This document shows positions 37,900-44,954 of a DNA stretch of 64,000 bases, in pieces. Position 1 is the stretch's first letter; every line of letters starts with the position of its first letter. Source of the stretch: Nocardia nova NBRC 15556 (GTDB lineage: Bacteria > Actinomycetota > Actinomycetes > Mycobacteriales > Mycobacteriaceae); NCBI RefSeq assembly GCF_001613005.1, contig NZ_BDBN01000005.1, positions 93,690-157,689 of the forward strand, given 5' to 3'. The notes beneath the pieces were generated by a model. It worked only from the letters and a program-made list of their open reading frames with translations. It did no database searches and was not told the DNA's origin. The position numbers were made by a program, and so were the translations under genes.

Positions 37900-38244
37900 C
37901 TACGAATTCAGGTGGCCCAGTTTGATCGCCAGCAGATTCGCGATCACGATGCCCGCGAAAACGACCGCGGCCACCCGGTGCCCCAGCCCCCACAGCGCGG
38001 CCGCGGCGCCTCCGAACACCACGATCTTGGTGATCACCGCGAGCAGCGGAATATCGAAACTCGCCTTCGGCGCCGCGAACATTCCCCACACCACCGCGGC
38101 GGCCAACGGGATGCCCAGCGCCAGAACGACTTTCACCACGGTGTTGTCGCCGACGCGCCAGCCCCACAGTCCCAGCACCACCAGCGCGCCCACCTCCGCG
38201 GCGAACGCGACGGTCAGATTGGCCCACTTCCACAGTTCCTGCAT
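37900..38244 (-). CDS. DUF2568 (YrdB-like) membrane protein
   Basis: The 114-residue protein has four hydrophobic helices with little soluble part and matches DUF2568/YrdB (L-W-K-W-A-N-L-T-V-A-F, then I-P-L-A-A-A-V-V-W-G). Function is unknown. GAGAGGG precedes the ATG. Confidence 0.85.
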   Translation of the reverse strand: MQELWKWANLTVAFAAEVGALVVLGLWGWRVGDNTVVKVVLALGIPLAAAVVWGMFAAPKASFDIPLLAVITKIVVFGGAAAALWGLGHRVAAVVFAGIVIANLLAIKLGHLNS

Positions 38245-38264
38245 GACTGCCCTCTCGCTAGCTT

Positions 38265-38279
38265 GAGAGCAGCGCTCTC
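38265..38279. promoter_or_regulatory. Inverted repeat GAGAGC-AGC-GCTCTC upstream of the DUF2568 gene
   Basis: The two 6-bp arms are perfect and lie 20 bp upstream of the DUF2568 start, so this is a plausible repressor site. No dedicated regulator gene is adjacent. Confidence 0.45.
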
Positions 38280-38481
38280 TAATAAGAGCAGTGTGCGCTA
38301 GCGCGGAAGCGTTGTCAACCGTTGAGAATTACCGCGCGACGGCGCTGGGAGAGCAGGCCCGACGGGGAGATCGCAGGATCGACCCAATCCGCGCGAGCGA
38401 GACCGTCGAAGCGCCGAAATCGACAGGCGCAGACAAGGAAAGCCGGCGAATACACCGGATCACGCCGCCGAAAAGACGTTC

Positions 38482-38844
38482 TCAGCCGGCCGTTCGCGGT
38501 CGATCGGACAGGCCGAGACGCAGGTGCTCGCTGTGATACACCGCCTCGTCGAGCAGCTGTGCGACGTGCGTGTCGTACAGGCTGTAGACGATGCTGCGCC
38601 CGGCGCGGGTTCCGGTGACGAGCCCGAGGTTGCGCAGCAGGCGGAGCTGATGAGAGACGGCGGACTGCTCCATCCCCACCGCCTCGGCGAGTTCGGAGAC
38701 GGGCCGCGACCCCTGGCGCAATTCACTGAGGATCAGCAGTCGGCTCGGCGTCGCCAGGGCTTGCAGGGTGGTCGCCACATGCGCGGCGGACTCACTGTCC
38801 AGCCGGGCGATCGGCCGATCGCGGCCCTCGACGCCATGTCCCAT
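38482..38844 (-). CDS. nmtR: NmtR-like nickel/cobalt-sensing ArsR regulator
   Basis: Starting at ATG 38844, the protein is 120 residues, the same length as M. tuberculosis NmtR, and begins M-G-H-G. The NmtR Ni/Co ligands are kept at the same numbers: His3, Asp91, His93, His104 and His107. His109 is Arg and His116 is Pro, so the C-terminal tail ligands proposed earlier for NmtR are missing. The winged helix is in V-S-E-L-A-E-A-V-G-M-E-Q-S-A-V-S-H-Q-L. Apo protein represses the divergent efflux ATPase and metal binding releases it. Confidence 0.93.
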   Translation of the reverse strand: MGHGVEGRDRPIARLDSESAAHVATTLQALATPSRLLILSELRQGSRPVSELAEAVGMEQSAVSHQLRLLRNLGLVTGTRAGRSIVYSLYDTHVAQLLDEAVYHSEHLRLGLSDRPRTAG

Positions 38845-38870
38845 AACGGTGAAGTTTAGCGGACCAGGTA

Positions 38871-38892
38871 TACATGAAGACCTCTTCACGTG
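38871..38892 (+). promoter_or_regulatory. NmtR operator between nmtR and ctpJ
   Basis: TACATGAAGA-CC-TCTTCACGTG is an imperfect inverted repeat (ATGAAGA against TCTTCAC) of the type bound by ArsR proteins. It lies in the 94-bp divergent gap, just before a TATTCT -10 box (38899-38904) for ctpJ. Confidence 0.65.
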
Positions 38893-38938
38893 TTCTGTTA
38901 TTCTCAGGTTGCCCGCTCCCGATCCTCGGAGGTTTTTC

Positions 38939-40897
38939 GTGTCAGCACCGGCCGCCACGCGTCCCGCCGCGCTCACGGCGATACCCGCGCGGCGGACCCG
39001 GCTGTTCGCACTTCCCGAAATCCGTTGGGCCGCAGCGGCTCTCCTGCTCTTCGCGATCGGCTCGGTGGCCCGGATCCTGCACACACCCCCCGAGGTGTGG
39101 TGGTCGCTCTATCTGGCCTGCTACCTCACCGGCGGCTGGGAACCCGCCCTGGCCGGAGTGCGCGCCCTGCGCGAAAGGACGCTGGACGTCGATCTGCTGA
39201 TGGTGGTGGCCGCGATCGGCGCCGCCGCGATCGGGCAGGTCACCGACGGCGCGCTGCTGATCGTCATCTTCGCCACCTCGGGCGCGCTGGAGGCGTTCGC
39301 GACCGCGCGCACCGAGGATTCGGTGCGCGGACTGCTCGATCTGGCACCCGACACCGCCACCCGAATCGACGACGGTGTCGAAACGATCGTCAGGGCAGCC
39401 GATCTCGCGGTGGGCGATGTGATCCTGGTCCGCCCCGGCGATCGCATCGCGGCCGACGGCACGGTCGTCGCGGGCGCGAGCGAAGTCGATCAGGCGACCA
39501 TCACCGGTGAGCCCATGCCGGTCGACAAATCGCCCGGTGACGACGTGTTCGCCGGAACCTCGAACGGCACCGGTGTCCTGCGGGTGCGGGTCGGTCGCCG
39601 CGCCGAGGACTCCGTCGTGGCCCGGATCGCCGCCCTGGTCGAACAGGCCGGCCGGACGAAGGCGCGGGCGCAGCTGTTCATCGAGAAGATCGAGCAGCGT
39701 TATTCGGTGGGCATGGTCGCGGTGACGCTCGCGGTCTTCGCCGTGCCACTGTTCTTCGGTGCGGCGCTGCGGGATTCGCTGCTTCGCGCCATGACGTTCA
39801 TGATCGTCGCCTCGCCGTGCGCGGTGGTGCTGTCCACCATGCCGCCCCTGCTCGCCGCGATCGCCAATGCCGGCCGGCACGGCGTCCTCGTGAAATCGGC
39901 GGTCGTGATGGAACGGCTGGGCAGCACCACCCGCGTGGCCTTCGACAAGACCGGCACGCTCACCCGCGGTGTGCCCGAACTCACCGACATCCGTGTGCTG
40001 CCCGATTGCCCGGGCACGGCGGAGGAGGTCCTGCGCTGGGCCGCTGGTGCGGAATATTCCAGCGAGCACCCGCTGGCCACGGCGGTCGTCCGGGCCGGTC
40101 GCGAGCGCGGACTCACGCTGCCGCCCGTCGAGGACTTCAGCGCGCAGCCCGGACGCGGGGTCACCGCCACGGTGGACGGCCACCGCATCGAGGTGGGATC
40201 GCCTGCTGCGCTTCTGGATTCGGCCGACGCCGCTGCCGCGGCAGTCGTCGCCGAGATACAGAACGCGGGGCACACCGCTGTGCTCGTGCGGCGCGAGCGC
40301 CGAACGATCGCGGTTCTCGGCATCACCGATCAGACGCGCCCCGAAGCAGCCGATTCCGTCGACGCTCTCACCGAAATCACCGGAGCCGCACCGGTTCTGC
40401 TCACCGGCGACAATCTCGCCGCCGCCCGGCAGCTCGGCGCCCGCCTCGGCCTCACCGACATCCGGGCCGACCTGCTGCCGGAAGGTAAGGTCGCCGCGAT
40501 CGCGGAACTGGAAGCCGCGGGCGACCGCGTCACCGCCGTGGGCGACGGTATCAACGACGCACCCGCGCTCGCCGCCGCCCACGCCGGAATCGCCATGGGC
40601 GGCAACGGATCCGACCTCACCCTGCACACCGCGGACGCGGTCGTCATCCGCGACGACCTGACCACCGTCCCCGCGGTCATCGCCCTGTCCCGTCGCGCGC
40701 GCCGCGTCGTGGTCGCCAACCTGATCATCGCCGCGACCTTCATCGCCGTCCTGATCACCTGGGATCTCGTCGGCCACCTTCCGCTACCGCTGGGCGTCGC
40801 CGGTCACGAGGGTTCCACCGTCATCGTCGGCCTCAACGGTCTGCGCCTGCTGCGCGGCCGCGCCTGGGAGAGCGGGACGGCACGCCGGGCCGATTGA
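38939..40897 (+). CDS. ctpJ: P1B-4 type heavy-metal-translocating ATPase, CtpJ-like
   Basis: From GTG 38939, with GGAGG upstream, this 652-residue pump exports cobalt/nickel-type ions. The phosphorylated Asp336 is in D-K-T-G-T. The P1B-4 markers are Ser292-Pro-Cys294 in the sixth helix and His623-Glu-Gly-Ser-Thr627 near the end. The actuator T-G-E motif and G-D-G-I-N-D-A are also clear. No N-terminal metal-binding domain is present, as is typical for the class. With NmtR it forms a metal efflux unit; Fe(II) transport is also possible in this class. Confidence 0.94.
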   Translation: MSAPAATRPAALTAIPARRTRLFALPEIRWAAAALLLFAIGSVARILHTPPEVWWSLYLACYLTGGWEPALAGVRALRERTLDVDLLMVVAAIGAAAIGQVTDGALLIVIFATSGALEAFATARTEDSVRGLLDLAPDTATRIDDGVETIVRAADLAVGDVILVRPGDRIAADGTVVAGASEVDQATITGEPMPVDKSPGDDVFAGTSNGTGVLRVRVGRRAEDSVVARIAALVEQAGRTKARAQLFIEKIEQRYSVGMVAVTLAVFAVPLFFGAALRDSLLRAMTFMIVASPCAVVLSTMPPLLAAIANAGRHGVLVKSAVVMERLGSTTRVAFDKTGTLTRGVPELTDIRVLPDCPGTAEEVLRWAAGAEYSSEHPLATAVVRAGRERGLTLPPVEDFSAQPGRGVTATVDGHRIEVGSPAALLDSADAAAAAVVAEIQNAGHTAVLVRRERRTIAVLGITDQTRPEAADSVDALTEITGAAPVLLTGDNLAAARQLGARLGLTDIRADLLPEGKVAAIAELEAAGDRVTAVGDGINDAPALAAAHAGIAMGGNGSDLTLHTADAVVIRDDLTTVPAVIALSRRARRVVVANLIIAATFIAVLITWDLVGHLPLPLGVAGHEGSTVIVGLNGLRLLRGRAWESGTARRAD

Positions 40898-41059
40898 CGG
40901 CTTCGGCGGGCTCGGCCGATCCGCCGATCGCGCCACCCCACCGCAGCGAGAGGCGCATACTGGTCGAGCGCGCATGGTGCGGCGGGCGGGGCGAACCCAC
41001 CGCCGGGGTATCTCGTTTCAGAGGCAGAACGTTCCCGAAACCGACCACCAGAGGTCACC

Positions 41060-41917
41060 ATGACCGATCTGTCACCGTTCTACGCCGACGTGCAGGCCCA
41101 CTACGACCTGTCCGACGATTTCTTCGCTCTCTTCCTGGATCCCACGCGCACCTACAGTTGCGCGTATTTCCGCGAACCGGACCTCACCCTGGAACAGGCA
41201 CAGCTCGCCAAGATCGACCTGTCGCTCGGCAAATGCGATCTGCATCCGGGTATGACGCTGCTGGACATCGGCTGCGGCTGGGGCTCCACCATGATGCGCG
41301 CCGTCGAGAAATACGGCGTGCGCGTGATCGGCCTGACACTGAGCCGCAACCAGTACGAGCACGTGCGCGACCTGCTGGACGGCCTACCGCCCGGCACCGG
41401 TGAGGTGCACCTGCGCGGCTGGGAGGAATTCGACCAGCCGGTCGACCGGATCGTCTCGATCGGAGCCTTCGAACACTTCCGGCGCGAACGCTACGACGCG
41501 TTCTTCGACCGCTGCCACGAGCTGCTGCCCCCGGACGGCCGCATGATGCTGCACACCATCATCGGCTTCCACCGCCACCAACTGCGTGAGATGGGCATCC
41601 CCGTCACCCACGAATATCTGGCATTCAGCAAGTTCGTCATCGACGAGATCTTCCCCGGCGGTCAACTCCCGCAGCCCCAGTGGATCGGCGAATACGCCGA
41701 ACGGGCCGGCTTCACCCTCCACGACGTCCAATCCCTGCAACCGCACTACGCCCACACCCTCGACCTCTGGGCCCAGGCCCTCCGCGACCATCGCTCCGAA
41801 GCCATCGCCCTGACCTCCCCCACCGTCTACGACCGCTACGTCCGCTACCTCACCGGCTGCGCAGACCTGTTCCGCGACGGCTACATCGACGTCCGCCAGC
41901 ACATCCTGCTGGCATAA
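41060..41917 (+). CDS. Cyclopropane mycolic acid synthase family methyltransferase
   Basis: The 285-residue SAM-dependent enzyme has Y-D-L-S-D-D-F-F-A-L-F-L-D, L-L-D-I-G-C-G-W-G (SAM loop) and S-I-G-A-F-E-H-F, the classic CmaA/PcaA features. Such enzymes add cyclopropane or methyl branches to mycolic or other unsaturated fatty acids. AGAGGT is near the ATG. It is followed by a strong terminator. Confidence 0.93.
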   Translation: MTDLSPFYADVQAHYDLSDDFFALFLDPTRTYSCAYFREPDLTLEQAQLAKIDLSLGKCDLHPGMTLLDIGCGWGSTMMRAVEKYGVRVIGLTLSRNQYEHVRDLLDGLPPGTGEVHLRGWEEFDQPVDRIVSIGAFEHFRRERYDAFFDRCHELLPPDGRMMLHTIIGFHRHQLREMGIPVTHEYLAFSKFVIDEIFPGGQLPQPQWIGEYAERAGFTLHDVQSLQPHYAHTLDLWAQALRDHRSEAIALTSPTVYDRYVRYLTGCADLFRDGYIDVRQHILLA

Positions 41918-41972
41918 CGGACCCCCGCCACCGAACTCTGCTGCTTCGGTGAGTCCGCGCGGTACATGCGAA

Positions 41973-42001
41973 ACCGCCCCGGAAAGCGTTTCCGGGGCGG
42001 T
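41973..42001. terminator. Strong bidirectional hairpin terminator
   Basis: ACCGCCCCGGAAA (41973-41985) pairs perfectly with TTTCCGGGGCGGT (41989-42001) over a 3-nt GCG loop. It separates the convergent methyltransferase and DUF6131 genes, so it can serve both strands. There is no long U-tract. Confidence 0.85.
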
Positions 42002-42048
42002 CGCGTGGTCACACCGCTACCGCGCGTAGTCCGCGGCGGCCGAGCGCG

Positions 42049-42204
42049 CTAGAAGTAGTGCGCGCGGCCGGCCACCGGGCGCCCCAGCGCTCCCATCAGA
42101 GCCAGCACGGCCCCCACGACCAGCGCGATGATGCCCAACGTCCACAGGATCGGAATCCCGAGCAGGAAACCGAGAACCAGAAGGACAACCCCGAGAGTGA
42201 TCAC
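42049..42204 (-). CDS. Small membrane protein, DUF6131-like
   Basis: From GTG 42204, with GAGGAG at 6 nt, the protein is 51 residues with two hydrophobic helices (I-T-L-G-V-V-L-L-V-L-G-F and T-L-G-I-I-A-L-V-V-G-A-V) joined by G-I-P-I-L-W, ending G-R-A-H-Y-F. This matches the small DUF6131 family of actinobacteria. Function is unknown. Confidence 0.75.
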   Translation of the reverse strand: MITLGVVLLVLGFLLGIPILWTLGIIALVVGAVLALMGALGRPVAGRAHYF

Positions 42205-42342
42205 AGCAATCTCCTCACTTTCGCTCACCTCGCACCGATCCGGCGACCGGCTGCGATCAGCGGTGGCTCGAAACATCCGATACCCGGATATCTGTGAGTG
42301 AAACGAACTCTCTTCACCGGATGGATGAGCTGCTGTTCAGAC

Positions 42343-44745
42343 TCATAGCCGGCCGGCAGCCTCCTGATGTTCGGGATCCACCACACGCTCCAGTGCGCGC
42401 AGATCGGCCTCGAGCGCCCGGAACAGCACATAGGCGACCACGAAGGCGACGATGGACCCCACGCACAACACCCGCACCGCGACGATGATCTTCGGAGTAT
42501 CGCTCAGCGGCAGAAATGTCACCCCGGCCACCGCCAGCAGTGGCACCGACGCCGCCACCGCGAGATATCCGTTGCAGCGGCGATCGAGCCGGCGCAGGTG
42601 CACCGCATCCTCGGGGCTGATGTCGCCGTGCCGGAGAAACAGCGGGTAGACGCAGCGGACCATGTAGAACGTCACCAGGAAGAACGGATATGCCACCGCC
42701 ATCGCGCCGCACACCAGCAGACCGCCCACGAAGTGCACCATCTCCTGTCCGGTGAGCTCGTGGGTCGCGAAGTGCAGCACTAGCGGGAACAGAATCGCCG
42801 ACAGGCTCCAGAGCGAGAACGCCACCACCACACACCGATCACCGAACAGCAGGGCATCGGATCTGGCTCGGGCGAGTATCCGGGAGTCATATTCGCGTCC
42901 GCGCCGCATACCACGCGGCACGGTGAGTAGATAGCGCGACAAGTACATCACGGTCACGATGCCCACCGGGAAGAAGACCGCGTTCACCGTGCTGGTGAAA
43001 ATCCACCATGTCTGTTGGGCGGGCACACTCATCCGGTCGATGATCAGGGTTTTGTTGTGCACCGTGTTGTACACGGCCGCAAGCACATTCGGGGTGCCAT
43101 AGGCCAGCAGCACCAGCGGTACCATCCACCTCCGCGCCCGGAAACGCCAGCTGGTGGGTGCCGGATCCACCAGTTCGCGGGCCCGCGCGTCCAGGCACAG
43201 TTCGAACTGCTGGGCCAGTTCGTTGCCGTTGGACCACCGCTTGTCACGCGTGGGCGCCAGACAGGTCAGCAACACCCTGCACAGTGCCGCTGGACAATCG
43301 GGCGGAACCCGTTGCAGCGCAGCCGAATCCACACCAGCACGACGACGTGCGAGCATCGCCCCCAGTGCGGCGGAGTCGTTGCGCTCACCCGCGGTGCTGT
43401 CGTCGAACGGCTTGGCACCGGTCAGCAGCTCCCACAGCACCACACCCAGCGAGTAGATGTCGGAACGGGTATCCAGATCGTCGGCGGAACGGCGGTAGCC
43501 GGGATGGCAGGCCTCCAACTGTTCCGGCGACATGTACGACAGCGACCCACCGAAGTACGCCACCGGATTGGCGCCGGCCACCTCGCGGCTGAAACTGATG
43601 TTGAAATCGGCGAGTTTCGGCACCGCCTCCGCGGTGAGCAGCACATTCGCCGGTTTGACGTCGCGATGCAGCACGCCGTGCTCGTCGGCGTAGGCCAGCG
43701 CCTCGGCGAGCCGGCGGCCCAGCCAGGCCACGGTTTCCGGCCACGACAGCGCCGCGATCTCGGCGCGCACGCTGGAATCGGTCGGGCGGATCTCACCCTT
43801 TTCCTCCATCGCGGCGTCGACCGCGGCCAGCAGCAACCGGCCGCTGCGCTGGTCGGCAGGGGTGGACCGGACCCGGCGCAACACACCAAGCAGGGTGCCA
43901 CCGGGCAGAAACTGCATGTACAGCAGCCGCAGTCGGCGGCTGCGGGAATCGCCGTGCGGGTCCGGTTCGCCCAGCAGCCGCTGGTCGAAGACCCGGACGA
44001 TGTAGTCGTGGTCGAGCTGGGCCAGCGTCTGCGGTTCGGTGCCGCGGTCGGCGGAGATCTTCACCGCCACCAGCCGCTGCAACGAGCGCTGCCGGGCCAG
44101 GAACACCCGTGCGAAGGCTCCGCTACCCAGCCCGGTGAGCAGATCGAAATCATCGATGCAATCGCCTACCCGGATGCTGTCCAGCCGAGCGACCTGCGAT
44201 CCCGTCGTCTCCTGTTCGGCGGACAGGTCGCCCGTGGTGCGGGTGCCTTCGGGGGAGACCATGGTCGAGGCGATGGCAGTCGGGTCCGCACCGGCGCGTT
44301 GAGTGCTCTGATCCTGGTCGTCGGCATTGAGCAACTCACTCAGCTCGGGCGCTTGCGCGGGATATTCGCGCAGATATTCGCGCGGATCGACCCGCTCGCC
44401 GCTGTGCCGGCGGATCACGAACTCCTCATAGACCAGGCTGGCCGGAACGCGGTCCGGCGACAGCTCGGCGAATTCCGCGCAGTAGTCCGGCAGCCGCTTG
44501 CGGGGCGGCTCGGGTCCGCCGGACGGCGTGAGCGCGGGTCGGCGCAGCCAGCGCTGGCGCAGGTCGACGCGGATCAGTTCGATCAACGCGGCCAAGCGCA
44601 AGGTCTCCGCGTCGGGCAGGTAATCGCTGATGGCCGGGGCCGGGTCAGCCGATTCCCACGCGGCTACGAAGGCGGCCACCGCGCCGGATTCGAGTCCGGC
44701 CGTTGATCGTCCGAAGCCGCTGTCTGAGCCGGAGCCGTCGGCCAT
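42343..44745 (-). CDS. Membrane Ser/Thr protein kinase with planctomycete-like N-terminus
   Basis: From ATG 44745 (AGGAG at good spacing) the protein has 800 residues. An N-terminal region (D-Y-L-P, Y-C-A-E-F-A-E-L and D-P-R-E-Y-L-R-E-Y-P) resembles leader segments common in planctomycete kinases. The kinase domain follows: G-L-G-S-G-A-F, Lys229 in V-A-V-K, H-R-D with Asp362, and D-F-N at 380-382 where D-F-G is usual. A membrane portion of about six helices occupies the last 270 residues, unlike the PASTA kinases of actinobacteria. Its neighbour on the same strand is an FHA-ABC transporter, a plausible substrate. Confidence 0.87.
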   Translation of the reverse strand: MADGSGSDSGFGRSTAGLESGAVAAFVAAWESADPAPAISDYLPDAETLRLAALIELIRVDLRQRWLRRPALTPSGGPEPPRKRLPDYCAEFAELSPDRVPASLVYEEFVIRRHSGERVDPREYLREYPAQAPELSELLNADDQDQSTQRAGADPTAIASTMVSPEGTRTTGDLSAEQETTGSQVARLDSIRVGDCIDDFDLLTGLGSGAFARVFLARQRSLQRLVAVKISADRGTEPQTLAQLDHDYIVRVFDQRLLGEPDPHGDSRSRRLRLLYMQFLPGGTLLGVLRRVRSTPADQRSGRLLLAAVDAAMEEKGEIRPTDSSVRAEIAALSWPETVAWLGRRLAEALAYADEHGVLHRDVKPANVLLTAEAVPKLADFNISFSREVAGANPVAYFGGSLSYMSPEQLEACHPGYRRSADDLDTRSDIYSLGVVLWELLTGAKPFDDSTAGERNDSAALGAMLARRRAGVDSAALQRVPPDCPAALCRVLLTCLAPTRDKRWSNGNELAQQFELCLDARARELVDPAPTSWRFRARRWMVPLVLLAYGTPNVLAAVYNTVHNKTLIIDRMSVPAQQTWWIFTSTVNAVFFPVGIVTVMYLSRYLLTVPRGMRRGREYDSRILARARSDALLFGDRCVVVAFSLWSLSAILFPLVLHFATHELTGQEMVHFVGGLLVCGAMAVAYPFFLVTFYMVRCVYPLFLRHGDISPEDAVHLRRLDRRCNGYLAVAASVPLLAVAGVTFLPLSDTPKIIVAVRVLCVGSIVAFVVAYVLFRALEADLRALERVVDPEHQEAAGRL

Positions 44746-44837
44746 ATCCGCTCCTGTCGAATCCGAACCGTGCACTGGCCGGTCGGTGAAGCGATGGATG
44801 CAATCCGCCACACCCAACACCATCATCCCCGAGAGGC

Positions 44838-44944
44838 GGTTCGATCGAGGAGAAATCGCACGGCTGCATCCGGTCGACCCTCGGGGCGCGAAGGCCTTCT
44901 ATGACTACGTCGATCCGGGCGACGTCTGCGAGGTCGTGCCGTAA
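44838..44944 (+). pseudogene. Frameshifted remnant of an L,D-transpeptidase C-terminus
   Basis: The stretch encodes I-E-E-K-S-H-G-C-I-R in one frame, then A-K-A-F-Y-D-Y-V-D-P-G-D-V and E-V-V-P-stop in another; a one-base deletion separates them. It is the counterpart of the last 33 or so codons of the intact gene at 37350-37865 (I-E-E-Q-S-H-G-C-I-R ... F-E-V-V-P) and keeps the catalytic Cys. Nothing of the upstream coding sequence is found. It lies between the kinase start and the ABC transporter stop, on the opposite strand. Confidence 0.85.
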
Positions 44945-44954
44945 TCGGTCGGCG

